Assembly: GCA_003222245.1 (NCBI GenBank)
Contig: QHVH01000012.1
Location: forward strand, 1-64,000
From: Blastocatellia bacterium AA13
GTDB lineage: Bacteria > Acidobacteriota > Blastocatellia > UBA7656
DNA length: 64,000 bases
Direction: 5' to 3'
This document shows positions 27,812-36,419 of the stretch, one piece after another; position 1 is the stretch's first letter; each line of letters starts with the position of its first letter. The notes under the pieces are model-generated. The model saw only the letters and a list, made by a program, of their open reading frames with translations, searched no databases and had not been told where the DNA came from. Both the position numbers and the translations under genes were made by a program.

Positions 27812-29287
27812 CTAGCTGCTCTGAAGCGCCGCGCCGGTCGGCCAAGTTACCGACAGGTCGGCGGGATTCAATCTCAAATCCGAGATCCGCCCAGCCGGTC
27901 GCTCCGCTATTGCTCGAAGCACCGCGACGAAGTCCGCCAGAAACCGATCCGCTGCCGGCTCGCTGTAGCGCTCGACTTCGTACTTGATCACCAGATTCAA
28001 TCCGCCGCCTCGAGGACCGACCGCGAGAGACATTCCGGGCTCTCGGATTTGGGCTCGAGGAGGAGGCTTGACCGGCGCTATAGCCAGGCCGAGCTTACGC
28101 ATCGCCGCATCAGCGGCTTCGGAGCTCGACGATACAGCATCCAGGGCCAGATTCACGGTCAGGCTGGGATGCTTGAATATGCCGCGCGCCAGCTTGCCGT
28201 CATAACCAGGAAATAGCATGTATGGCAGATCCTGGTGATCGTACGCCGCGAGCGTTTTCGACCGGACACGGGCCAACAACTGTGGGAATGAGTCCTCGCC
28301 GAATACCTTGACGCGCAGCACGAGCAGATCCGACAGCCAGCCGATCAGATCCATCGTCTCCAGCCGGTGCCGCTTTGAGGAAACAAATCGAAAGCAGACA
28401 TCATCGTCGCCCGAGTACCCGCGAAGCAATATCGCGATCGCGGAGAAGATGACCATCTGGAGCGTCGCGCCGTTCGATTGAGCTATGCGATCGAGCAAGC
28501 CGCGGAACCGAGGCGCGAGCTCGCGATTCACGGCGGCGAATGGACGATAGCTGCAATCGCACGGCAGAGGGTTCTCCCCTGGGATGTGAAATTCCGGCAG
28601 CGCGCCTTTGCCTTCCAGATCACGCTCCCAATATGAGGTAAGCCTCTCCAGCGATTTGCCCTGAAGAAATCCGCGCTGCCACGCCGCGAAATCGAGCAAC
28701 TGCACCGCGGGCTCGCGCAGAGGAGAGGGCTCGCCCATCGCAAAGGCGAAGTACAGAAGCCACAGATCTCCGATCAGCACGCTCATCGAGCGCTCGTCCG
28801 CGATCATATGATCGACGGTGAGGATTACAATTTGATCGTTCTCCGCCGGCCTTATCGATACGACTCGCCATAGAAGATCAGCGGCCAAATCGAACAATCG
28901 CCTGTGTTCTTCAGTGAGAATCGCCCCAAGGCACACCGCCCGCGCGTCATCGGGCAGGCCGCGCAGGTCGACTTCGACGAGCGGCGCCGAAATCATCTCT
29001 TCGACGGTCTGACGAGGCCCTTCGCCCGTGACGGCGAATCTCGACCGTAGGACTTCGTGCCGCCGCGCGGCTTCAGTCATAGCCTGTTCGAGAGCGGAGT
29101 TGTTGACCTCGCCGGTCACTCGAAAGTGAGCAGGTATGGTCTGGCCCTCGTTGGCCTTGAACCAAACGTTCCTCAACAACAACTCGTTGAAGAAGGTCAG
29201 GAATGACGCGCCGTCGCGTGGTATCCGTTCGATCCGGCGGCTCGAAGAAGCTCGTTTCAGTGTCGAGTCGGCAGCGGTTGTTATCAC
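27812..29287 (-). CDS. Free-standing condensation-domain protein
   Basis: The 491-residue protein is homologous to NRPS condensation domains through its whole length: RRHEVLRSRFAV near 90, the catalytic region VDHMIADERS near 160, a GYSGDDDVCF strand, and DHQDLPYMLF near 350. The HHxxxDG motif is degenerate, reading DHMIADE. The second His and the Asp are kept but the Gly is Glu. No adenylation or carrier domain is attached. The GTG start at 29287 overlaps the stop of the upstream oxidoreductase gene (GTGA), indicating tight coupling. Stand-alone C domains can join free amines to carrier-bound acyl groups, release products or act as acyltransferases. Here the partner could be the terminal C-less or TE-less lines of the cluster or an alanine donor; this is inference. 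Confidence 0.88.
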   Translation of the reverse strand: MITTAADSTLKRASSSRRIERIPRDGASFLTFFNELLLRNVWFKANEGQTIPAHFRVTGEVNNSALEQAMTEAARRHEVLRSRFAVTGEGPRQTVEEMISAPLVEVDLRGLPDDARAVCLGAILTEEHRRLFDLAADLLWRVVSIRPAENDQIVILTVDHMIADERSMSVLIGDLWLLYFAFAMGEPSPLREPAVQLLDFAAWQRGFLQGKSLERLTSYWERDLEGKGALPEFHIPGENPLPCDCSYRPFAAVNRELAPRFRGLLDRIAQSNGATLQMVIFSAIAILLRGYSGDDDVCFRFVSSKRHRLETMDLIGWLSDLLVLRVKVFGEDSFPQLLARVRSKTLAAYDHQDLPYMLFPGYDGKLARGIFKHPSLTVNLALDAVSSSSEAADAAMRKLGLAIAPVKPPPRAQIREPGMSLAVGPRGGGLNLVIKYEVERYSEPAADRFLADFVAVLRAIAERPAGRISDLRLNPADLSVTWPTGAALQSS

Positions 29288-30381
29288 GCTTCGAAGTCTC
29301 CGCTTACGGGCTCACCGTTGCGCGACCACGAATGACTCATCGCGAGATCGAGCTGTCGATCCCTTCGCGCCTGTAGCACGCCATACTCCGGCTCGGTCCC
29401 ATTTGTGATCGCGTTATAGATGCTCAGTAGCTGAAGGCCTATCGTCAGCTCGCTATGCTGATCACCGGAAACCAGCGGATACCGCCGCAGCGGATTTTCC
29501 CAGCCCGGCGAACCCGGCAGGTCCGAGAGAAACGCCGCAATCGTCGACTGACCTTCGACCGAGGCCGATTTGATTCGCACTTTGATAGGCCTCGTTATTC
29601 GAGCGTCCTCTAAGATCGCCAGATCCGGCCCCGCGCCCATTCCGCGAGCGGCGTAAAAGCGGAGCTGACATTTTTCACGGCCCCAGCGCAGCGGCGAGCC
29701 ATATGAAAGCGTGCTGAAACTGAATACGCCTTTCGCGCCGTTATGGAATTCAAGCACCCCAAATTGCCAGGTCTCCTTATCCCTGGTCGGCTCGCCCGGC
29801 CTGTACAAATGCATCTCGACGGCGAACTCATTCGTCAGCCCGATGACTCTCTCGACCGCGACATTAAATCCGACATAGCTGCGCAAGAGCGCGATGCCGT
29901 GATAGCCGTGTCCTACAAAGTCGGAGTAGACAACGTGCACTGGACCGAAGACTCCGGACTCGAGCAAGGCGTGGTTGAATCGCTCGCGCGGCGTCCGGTA
30001 ATAGTTCTCGCCCATCTCCACCTTCAATCCTTTGCTTTCGACCAGCGCTATTATCCGGTCGGCTTCTTCAAGACTAGGTGCGATCGGAGTCTCGGCGAAT
30101 AAGTGGATTCCGGCGGAGAGAACCTGTAAGGCTACGGCGGCGTTTTCATGACTCGGCGGCGGCGTTACCGCGACGACCGCAAGATCCGGACGGCATTTGT
30201 CGAGCATCTCTTCGACATTGTGAAAAGACTTCGCCCCGAAGCGGCTCGCCGCGGCATCGGCGCGCTCGGGAACGCCATCGCACACCGCGGCCAGGCGAAA
30301 ATGACGATTCATCTTCCGCAGCACCGGCATATACACGCCGCTGCCGCGAATTCCACATCCGATCACCGCTGTTCGCAGCAT
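29284..30381 (-). CDS. Gfo/Idh/MocA-family oxidoreductase lacking the usual EKP lysine
   Basis: The 365-residue protein starts at the ATG at 30381 (MLRTAVIGCGIRGSG). The longer frame upstream is the antisense shadow of the AlaRS-like gene. The Rossmann NAD(P)-binding motif is at residues 4-14, followed by the family's C-terminal alpha/beta domain. The usual EKP motif, whose lysine takes part in catalysis, reads ETP here (FAETPIAP, near residue 96). Catalysis may therefore be altered or lost. Such enzymes oxidise or reduce sugar or cyclitol hydroxyls and often work with DegT-type aminotransferases, one of which is encoded nearby. It starts 11 bases after the AlaRS-like stop and its own stop overlaps the next gene. 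Confidence 0.88.
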   Translation of the reverse strand: MLRTAVIGCGIRGSGVYMPVLRKMNRHFRLAAVCDGVPERADAAASRFGAKSFHNVEEMLDKCRPDLAVVAVTPPPSHENAAVALQVLSAGIHLFAETPIAPSLEEADRIIALVESKGLKVEMGENYYRTPRERFNHALLESGVFGPVHVVYSDFVGHGYHGIALLRSYVGFNVAVERVIGLTNEFAVEMHLYRPGEPTRDKETWQFGVLEFHNGAKGVFSFSTLSYGSPLRWGREKCQLRFYAARGMGAGPDLAILEDARITRPIKVRIKSASVEGQSTIAAFLSDLPGSPGWENPLRRYPLVSGDQHSELTIGLQLLSIYNAITNGTEPEYGVLQARRDRQLDLAMSHSWSRNGEPVSGDFEA

Positions 30382-30392
30382 TGTCAGAATAC

Positions 30393-31724
30393 TCAACGGC
30401 CTCGGGAGCGCAGCTTGTTGTCGCCGGCGATCTCCGCGAGCCGAGCTTCGTTTATGGTAACGCCGTCGCTCTGCAGCCAACTCCTGATCACTCCCCACGG
30501 CGCTCCGAAACTTGAATTGAGATCGAAGATTGATTCCGCGGAGAGATCCGAAGCCGTAAGCAACGACTCGTATACTTTGCGCGCTTTGTTCAGTTGCGTT
30601 CGAAAGAGCTCTATCTCGGTAGTCAACGCGCTCGGCGAAACCGAGGACCGCGGCTCCGATGTTGAAGCGCACCTCACGGCTTCGGTTGCGACCGCAACGA
30701 TCTCGGGCAACACGTGCGGGTCGGCATCGATGGACGATAAGACCGCGAGCGATCGCCTTATCAGGCGGCGCAGGACATGTCCCTGCTTCTTTGCGCCAGG
30801 CTCGACTCCGGCCGCCAGCGCCAGCGCGATCGTTCTGGCGTGGTCGCAGACAATCTTGATCTTGTCCGGCGCCGCAAAGGCATTCGTCGATGTTAAGAGG
30901 CTGCGCGCGGTTGAAAGTATTCGACGGAATGGAGGCGTGTTGTAGAGATCGTTTGTTCGAGTGATCGCTCCGACCACCCACTCGATGCTGCCCGCCGAAT
31001 CAAGAAACGGCATCTGGACGGTTTCAGTTTCGCCGGTAATCAAGCGCCGGTTCTCAAGAAATTCGAGATTCCAGAAGTGAATAAACCTGCCGCATCCGCA
31101 CAGCGGACCGCACTCGGGCCCGCAAGGGGTCTGCGTAATATCGAAGAGCACAAATAGCTCGGGCCCGGCGGGTCCGTGCGGCTTGAATGGATGCGCCCAT
31201 TTTCGCGGCCGCGCCGTGTATCGGCTCCGACTCACACCCAATCGATCGAGCGCCTTCAGCGAAGCCGTGTCTTCCGGCGCCTCCGGCCCTTCCGCGGTCG
31301 CGACGAAAGCGAGGCGTTCGAAAGCCAGGCCCCAGCGTGAATCGAGCACCTCAATCATCAATCCCAGGGCCTTCTCACGTTCGATTCGCCCGCGAGTCAG
31401 ACACGAAAGCAAACAAAAAGAAGTCAGGAAGTTGGAGCTTCCTACTTTTTCAAGGGCGGTCATACGCACGCACCACTGCGGCCCAATCCTTCCCGTATCG
31501 CTGTCCGCGGAAGGGCTCAAGACCCAATCACGCCAGTGCTGTATGCTGGCCGTTGTGTAAAGCGTGCTTGTGTCGCCGCGCGGGATCAACGGCCCCGGCG
31601 GAAACAGCTTATGGCCCTGGGCGCCGAAGACTGAATACATCGCTTCAACAACGGAATCGATCCAGTTGGTTTCGGTGAGCTCGAGGCCGGTAGAAGCTAC
31701 GGAGCTCTGGCTTGATGAAGTCAT
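30393..31724 (-). CDS. Degenerate alanyl-tRNA synthetase-like protein, editing domain absent
   Basis: The 443-residue protein aligns with the N-terminal half of the intact AlaRS encoded at 33355-35193. It keeps GxxGP (HGPAGPELFVLFD), a Cys cluster (CGPECGPLCGCGRF) also seen in its neighbour, and the tRNA-domain helix GHVLRRLIRRS near residue 313. The active site is altered. The motif 2 region reads CVRMTALEKVG...FCLLSCL instead of CIRTTDVDEVG...FEMLGNW. Motif 3, normally GMGLERT, reads AGSIEWV near residue 246, so the essential Arg is gone. The editing and C-Ala domains are missing. It is probably not a normal synthetase. It may bind tRNA-Ala, regulate, or serve a biosynthetic step. AGGGAT precedes the start. 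It begins 39 bases after the aminotransferase stop. Confidence 0.85.
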   Translation of the reverse strand: MTSSSQSSVASTGLELTETNWIDSVVEAMYSVFGAQGHKLFPPGPLIPRGDTSTLYTTASIQHWRDWVLSPSADSDTGRIGPQWCVRMTALEKVGSSNFLTSFCLLSCLTRGRIEREKALGLMIEVLDSRWGLAFERLAFVATAEGPEAPEDTASLKALDRLGVSRSRYTARPRKWAHPFKPHGPAGPELFVLFDITQTPCGPECGPLCGCGRFIHFWNLEFLENRRLITGETETVQMPFLDSAGSIEWVVGAITRTNDLYNTPPFRRILSTARSLLTSTNAFAAPDKIKIVCDHARTIALALAAGVEPGAKKQGHVLRRLIRRSLAVLSSIDADPHVLPEIVAVATEAVRCASTSEPRSSVSPSALTTEIELFRTQLNKARKVYESLLTASDLSAESIFDLNSSFGAPWGVIRSWLQSDGVTINEARLAEIAGDNKLRSRGR

Positions 31725-31763
31725 ATCCCTAAACTGTTGTCCGATTTCGGCAGCCTCTCAGGT

Positions 31764-33092
31764 TCAAGCTTGAGCGTGTTGCGCCTGCTCCTGACTTGCA
31801 AAGTAGCTCGCAATCTCCTCCGCGTGGCGGCGCACCAGGTCAATGCGGTCGAGAATCATATCGAGTTTGGACCGATCCGAATGCAGCACCAGCGACTGCA
31901 GCGGATGACCAAAAACAGTCAGCTTCGGAGTGACCTCTTCGGCAACCGGACACCGCTGGTCGAAGTATCTCTCCAACGAGGGGTTCTGATACGCAAGCAT
32001 CTCGGTCGCGGCGACCGGACTGATCGGCACGCCTTCCCAACTCAGGGCGGTTACGAGGTCGTTGCGCGAAAATCCGCCGAACTCATCGGAGTCGTACAGT
32101 ACCTCCAGCATGTAGAAATTACTCTTGCCTTCGGGCGCGCCTCGAACCGGCCTGAAGCCCGGTATCTCTTCCAGTCCGGCTGCAAGATACATCGCGTTCT
32201 CGTGACGCAGCTTGAATCGATGGTCGAGGTTGGCGAGCTGCGGGACGAGCAGGGCCGCCTGAAGCGAGGTCATCATCAGGCTGAACCCTGCTTCAAAGTG
32301 GCAGAAGTGCTGCTGTATTCGCGGATCCAACTGCTGCTGGCGCCTGACGCGATTGCGATTGCCGGGCAATCCGTGAAACCGCATGCGCCGGCATCTCTCG
32401 GCTATCTCGCCGTCATTGGTCGCAATGATCCCGCCTCGAAAACTGGTCATCAGTTTAGGTGAAAAACTGAACACCCCCGCGTCTGAAAGCGTCCCGACGT
32501 AGCGCCCTTCGAACGTGGAGCCGTGCGCCTGCGCCGCATCCTCGATGACAACGAGCCCGTGATCCTTTGCGATCCGGGTAATCTCATTCATGCGCGCAGG
32601 CTTGCCGCCGATTTGCACGACCATAATGGCCTTTGTGCGCGGTGTTATTCGTTTGACGATGGCATCCGGACTTATGCAGAGGGTCTCGCGTTCTATGTCC
32701 GTGAACACGGGCACGGCGCCGGTGTGGATGACGGCGTGTGCGGAGGCCGCAAAGGTGTATGGGCTGATCAGGACTTCATCACCCTGTCCGACCCCGTGCG
32801 CTTGCATTGCTATTTGAAGCCCGCACGTCGCGCTCGCGGTTGCTATCGCGTGCTCCACGCCGAACTTTTGGGCGAACAGGATTTCGAACTCTTCGACTTC
32901 ATCGGCTTCACGGCCTCCGCGGGCGGCGCATTGATCGAAGACGCGCATCAGGTTGTCTCTTTCATCCTGCCCGAGAAGACTCTGTGAAGGATCGTTAATC
33001 AGAGGCCGAGGCTCGCCCCCGAGGACGGCCGGCGTTGTCGTAGTTGAAAGCACGTATGGTCCTCCTGTCGTTGTTTTAACCAATGTGATCAA
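31764..33092 (-). CDS. DegT/DnrJ/EryC1-family PLP aminotransferase
   Basis: The 442-residue protein has the fold-type I sugar aminotransferase pattern: ASATCGLQIAMQAHGVGQGDEVLISPYTF near 80-110, the PLP phosphate and ring contacts (VIEDAAQAHGS near 170), and the Schiff-base lysine in SFSPKLMTSFRGG near 210. The family transfers an amino group onto keto-sugars or keto-cyclitols, usually from Glu or Gln. Two Gfo/Idh/MocA oxidoreductases in the same block could provide the keto substrate, suggesting an aminosugar or aminocyclitol unit. The N-terminal ~40 residues are Thr/Pro-rich and non-conserved. It lies between the two AlaRS-type genes. Confidence 0.93.
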   Translation of the reverse strand: MITLVKTTTGGPYVLSTTTTPAVLGGEPRPLINDPSQSLLGQDERDNLMRVFDQCAARGGREADEVEEFEILFAQKFGVEHAIATASATCGLQIAMQAHGVGQGDEVLISPYTFAASAHAVIHTGAVPVFTDIERETLCISPDAIVKRITPRTKAIMVVQIGGKPARMNEITRIAKDHGLVVIEDAAQAHGSTFEGRYVGTLSDAGVFSFSPKLMTSFRGGIIATNDGEIAERCRRMRFHGLPGNRNRVRRQQQLDPRIQQHFCHFEAGFSLMMTSLQAALLVPQLANLDHRFKLRHENAMYLAAGLEEIPGFRPVRGAPEGKSNFYMLEVLYDSDEFGGFSRNDLVTALSWEGVPISPVAATEMLAYQNPSLERYFDQRCPVAEEVTPKLTVFGHPLQSLVLHSDRSKLDMILDRIDLVRRHAEEIASYFASQEQAQHAQA

Positions 33093-33280
33093 GGCTTATT
33101 TGAAGTGCGGTCCTCCGCCCAAGGAAGCGTAAAAGAATTACTTCCTGTTTTCGGCTGAAGCCTGAAGATCAATGTACGGGCGGGTGACCTGCTTCAGACG
33201 CCGCCCCTGTTTAAGCTCCGCTCCCGCTTCAAACGGCTGATGTCCGCGACACCTCGGGCGTCGTAACCCTAAAAGCAAAT

Positions 33281-33315
33281 CCGCGTATCCGAGAATATGA
33301 TCCCAGGATACGCGG
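33281..33315 (-). terminator. 10-bp perfect hairpin downstream of the AlaRS gene
   Basis: CCGCGTATCC (33281-33290) pairs perfectly with GGATACGCGG (33306-33315) around a 15-base loop. It begins about 40 bases beyond the AlaRS stop codon on the minus strand and is followed in that direction by ATTTGCTTTTAGG, a weak T-rich tract. It could be a terminator or attenuator between the AlaRS and aminotransferase genes. The rest of the 262-base gap holds no gene. Confidence 0.5.
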
Positions 33316-33354
33316 CCGCTCTGAGGCGGTGCGCATGAATATAAGATTTGTTTA

Positions 33355-35193
33355 TTAAGAGACTACGGCTCGGATTCGCCTCACACCTGCAGAAGAGGAC
33401 TGTTCCTTAACGATCTTAAAGCGGCCTATATCCCTGGTGTTGGATACATGCGGTCCTAAGCAGACCTCTTTTGAGACATCGCCCACGGTGTAGACGGAAA
33501 CGTCATTGCCGTAGCGGTCTTCAAAGAAGCCCAGCGCGCCGCTGGTCTTCGCGTTGGTGTACTGCATGACCTCGCAGCCGACCGGCAGCTCCCGATCGAT
33601 CCATTGCTGAACCATGTTCTGCACGGTTTCAATCTCTTCCTTAGTCATAGCCCTCGGAAAGAGAAAATCGAACCGCATCCGCTCGCGAGTGATGTTGGAA
33701 CCCTTTTGCTGCACCTGTTCGCCCAGCACTTTTCTAAGCGCCGAATGCAGCAGGTGCGTGGCCGTGTGATACCTGACGCATTCTTCGCTGAGGTCTGCCA
33801 GGCCGCTCTTGGCCGCTTCCGAACGCGACTTCGCGCGATGCTCTTCAAATCTCGCGTTGAAATCTTCCGGGTCGACCTGAATACCCTGTTCCGCCGCCAG
33901 TTCCTGCGTGAATTCGATAGGAAAGCCGTATGTATCGTAGAGCCGGAAGCCGAACTCTCCAGGCAGCAGAGTCGCGCCCTCGCGCTTCAGCCGCTCGATC
34001 TCGTGCTCAAGAAGACGGCTGCCCTTACCGAGCGCCTGTTGAAAGCGCCCGCACTCGAGCGACAGCTCATTCCGAATGCGGGCTGAATTGGCGGAGAGCT
34101 CCGGATACGCGTTTGAATAGGTGTCGATCACGACCTGAGCGGACTCGACCCATTTCGCCGGCTCTATTCCCAGCACGTCGCAAAAACGAATCGCCCTGCG
34201 GATCACGCGACGAAGCACGTATCCCTGTCCCTGATTGGAGGGGGTCACGCCGCGTTCATCTCCAAGGATGAATACCGACGCGCGCAAATGATCAACCGCT
34301 ACGCGCAGCGCGCGCTCCAGCCGCTGATCCTGTTTCATCTCTTCGCGCGAATACTTTGAGAGCGCGACGAGCGCGGCGACTATAGGTTGAAAACAGGAGG
34401 TCTCATAGACGCTCTCCGCGCCGTTCAAGACGGCAAGAGTACGTTCGAGGCCCATTCCCGTGTCGACGTTATGGGTGGGCAGCCGCTCGGTCTTGCCTCC
34501 CGACCGCTGGTAGGACATGAAGACGTTATTCCAAATTTCGAAGAACCGTCCGCATTTGCATACACCCGCTATGCAGTCGGCCGCGCGTTCGCAAGGCTCG
34601 CGAGTGGTGTCTACAAAAATCTCGGTATCCGGACCGCAGGGCCCCTCGTCGCCTGTAGACCACCAGTTGTGCTCCGCGGGCAGATAGACAATCCGCTCTT
34701 GCGAAATACCCAGCGAGAGCCATACGCCCGCGGATTCGTCGTCGCGAGGCGCGTTCTCGTCGCCCGCGAATACCGTGATGTAAAGCAGCTCGGGCGGAAT
34801 CTGAAGGCAGTCCTCTCGAGTCAGAAACTCATAGCTCCACGTAATCGATTCCTGTTTGAAGTAGTCGCCCAACGACCAGTTTCCGAGCATCTCGAAGCAC
34901 GTCAGATGCGATCCGTCCCCGACTTCGTCCACATCGGTGGTCCTAATACACTTCTGATAATCTACGAGCCTCTTACCAGCCGGATGAGGCCGTCCCAGCA
35001 GGTAAGGAATAAGCGGATGCATACCCGCGGTGGTGAACAGGACGCTGGGATCGTTTTCCGGGATCAAAGACGCGCTTGGTATCACCGCGTGTCCTCGCGC
35101 GCGGAAAAATTCAAGATACCTCGTTCGAAGCTCGTCGGCCGTGAGGTGATTAAGCGATATTTCTGTTTTTTTCATGCTTGTCGGAACTAACAT
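33355..35193 (-). CDS. alaS: Short alanyl-tRNA synthetase lacking the C-Ala domain
   Basis: The 612-residue enzyme charges tRNA-Ala. The class II catalytic core is intact: CIRTTDVDEVGDGSHLTCF and FEMLGNWSLGDYF near 82-115, GPCGPDTEIF near 195, and motif 3 TGMGLERTLAV near 246. It is followed by the tRNA-recognition helices (GYVLRRVIRRAIRF). The editing domain has HTATHLLHS near 476 and CLGPHV near 579, giving the H,H,C,H zinc ligands, although the usual CGGTHV is changed. It stops there; typical bacterial AlaRS is ~870 residues with a C-Ala domain. A four-Cys insertion (CERAADCIAGVCKC) is shared with the AlaRS-like gene. It starts five bases after the radical SAM stop. Its place in the cluster suggests a resistant copy or a supplier of Ala-tRNA; whether the genome has another AlaRS is unknown. 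Confidence 0.92.
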   Translation of the reverse strand: MLVPTSMKKTEISLNHLTADELRTRYLEFFRARGHAVIPSASLIPENDPSVLFTTAGMHPLIPYLLGRPHPAGKRLVDYQKCIRTTDVDEVGDGSHLTCFEMLGNWSLGDYFKQESITWSYEFLTREDCLQIPPELLYITVFAGDENAPRDDESAGVWLSLGISQERIVYLPAEHNWWSTGDEGPCGPDTEIFVDTTREPCERAADCIAGVCKCGRFFEIWNNVFMSYQRSGGKTERLPTHNVDTGMGLERTLAVLNGAESVYETSCFQPIVAALVALSKYSREEMKQDQRLERALRVAVDHLRASVFILGDERGVTPSNQGQGYVLRRVIRRAIRFCDVLGIEPAKWVESAQVVIDTYSNAYPELSANSARIRNELSLECGRFQQALGKGSRLLEHEIERLKREGATLLPGEFGFRLYDTYGFPIEFTQELAAEQGIQVDPEDFNARFEEHRAKSRSEAAKSGLADLSEECVRYHTATHLLHSALRKVLGEQVQQKGSNITRERMRFDFLFPRAMTKEEIETVQNMVQQWIDRELPVGCEVMQYTNAKTSGALGFFEDRYGNDVSVYTVGDVSKEVCLGPHVSNTRDIGRFKIVKEQSSSAGVRRIRAVVS

Positions 35194-35198
35194 GGAAC

Positions 35199-36344
35199 TT
35201 ACTTTAGCTCCGTCAAGACAGGCAGGGCAAGCCTGCCTAAAATCGGGTTATTATCGGGCAGACTGTTGTTGAGATCATCGAACGCGCGAAGCTTCGGCAG
35301 CGCGCCGGCGCTCTGCCAGACCTTACAGCCGCCGAAACATTTCCTGTCTTTTCGCCAGCCGCAGTCCTCGCACTCCTCATAGGGAAAGTAGCGCAGTTCG
35401 TCCCTGAACTCCTTTGGCCGGCCGGTCGCCCATTGCTCCCAGAACTCTTCCGGTTCGAGGAGCTCCAGCGCTTCATAGTTCTTATATATGTTGAGCAGGG
35501 GATGCTCGACCCAATGCGAGCAGCCGAGTATGGTACCGCCGGGCTCGACTATGACGGAGTTTCCCTGCACCGCCTCGCAGCCTGTCCCGATTACTCCGGC
35601 CTCGAACATGTCTTTCAACAAATCATGGTTAAAATGGCACAAGGGCACCTTGTTCTTCTCGCGATTAAAGATGAATCGCACGCCTAGATCGTCCTGCATC
35701 AGGAACAGTTGTTCGGAAACTCTCGCAAGCGCCTGCGGCGACGCGTCGATGCCCGTGTCAAGCGACTTAACGATATTGGGAATGCCGTAGTTGATATAGA
35801 TCGTCTTGCATCCCGCGCGAATGAGATTGTTGACCACCTTGAGCACGCTGCTGATGTTGGAATCCATCACGGTCAACATCGGGAAGAGCGGCCAATCGCG
35901 CTCGACCGCCATGGCAATGGCCTTCATTGCCGCGTAGTAGCTGCCGGCGATGAGCGTCGCGCGGTCGTGCTCTTCGGCGGAATGGCCGTGCAGGCTTACG
36001 CACCCGCCCTTCAGTCCCGCATCAATGAGAGATTGAGCGAACCCCGGTTCACATATGCGAGTGCCGTTGGTCACTACCCACGGACCCATTCCGCGCTCGC
36101 GAGAATACGCGACGACTTCGAGGAGATGCTTGAAGACGGTAGGCTCGCCTCCCAGCAGCGTAAATGTCTTGATGCCGATCGAGTCCAGGAAATCGACCGA
36201 ACGCCTGGCTTCATTCAGCGACATCGTGCCCGGCCGGTCGAATACTTCTGAAGCCGCGTAGCAAAACGAACACTTCAGATTGCAGGCGTAGGTCAGTATG
36301 ATCACGCCCTTGCCCATGTAAACCTGAGGAAGCGCTGTATCCAT
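35199..36344 (-). CDS. Radical SAM/SPASM-type enzyme
   Basis: The 381-residue protein has the iron-sulfur motif CNLKCSFC at residues 20-27, preceded by ILTYA. LGGEPTVFKHL follows near 62, as in SPASM/MoaA-like enzymes. The C-terminal part has further cysteines (GTGCEAVQG, LGCSHW, CEDCGWRKDRKCFGGCKVW) consistent with auxiliary clusters. It probably performs a radical modification, such as C-C or C-S bond formation, epimerisation or dehydrogenation, on a peptide, amino acid or sugar. No small precursor peptide gene is visible nearby, arguing for a non-RiPP substrate. It shares the block with a second radical SAM enzyme and lies five bases upstream of the AlaRS gene. Confidence 0.92.
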   Translation of the reverse strand: MDTALPQVYMGKGVIILTYACNLKCSFCYAASEVFDRPGTMSLNEARRSVDFLDSIGIKTFTLLGGEPTVFKHLLEVVAYSRERGMGPWVVTNGTRICEPGFAQSLIDAGLKGGCVSLHGHSAEEHDRATLIAGSYYAAMKAIAMAVERDWPLFPMLTVMDSNISSVLKVVNNLIRAGCKTIYINYGIPNIVKSLDTGIDASPQALARVSEQLFLMQDDLGVRFIFNREKNKVPLCHFNHDLLKDMFEAGVIGTGCEAVQGNSVIVEPGGTILGCSHWVEHPLLNIYKNYEALELLEPEEFWEQWATGRPKEFRDELRYFPYEECEDCGWRKDRKCFGGCKVWQSAGALPKLRAFDDLNNSLPDNNPILGRLALPVLTELK

Positions 36345-36419
36345 GATGTTTTTCTTTTCCTCCCTACGTATCGACCAATCGATCAGTCTTGAATCGCACG
36401 GACGCGTCGCGCCGATGCA

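Noticed and set aside
27609-27845. 78-residue minus-strand ORF between the C-domain gene and the ADOP gene
   Set aside because: It overlaps the end of the C-domain gene and crosses the terminator-like hairpin and the ~20-base tandem repeat.
30382-30981. Long N-terminal extension of the Gfo/Idh/MocA protein
   Set aside because: It is Arg-rich and lies wholly within the AlaRS-like gene in another frame. The Rossmann motif begins right after the ATG at 30381.
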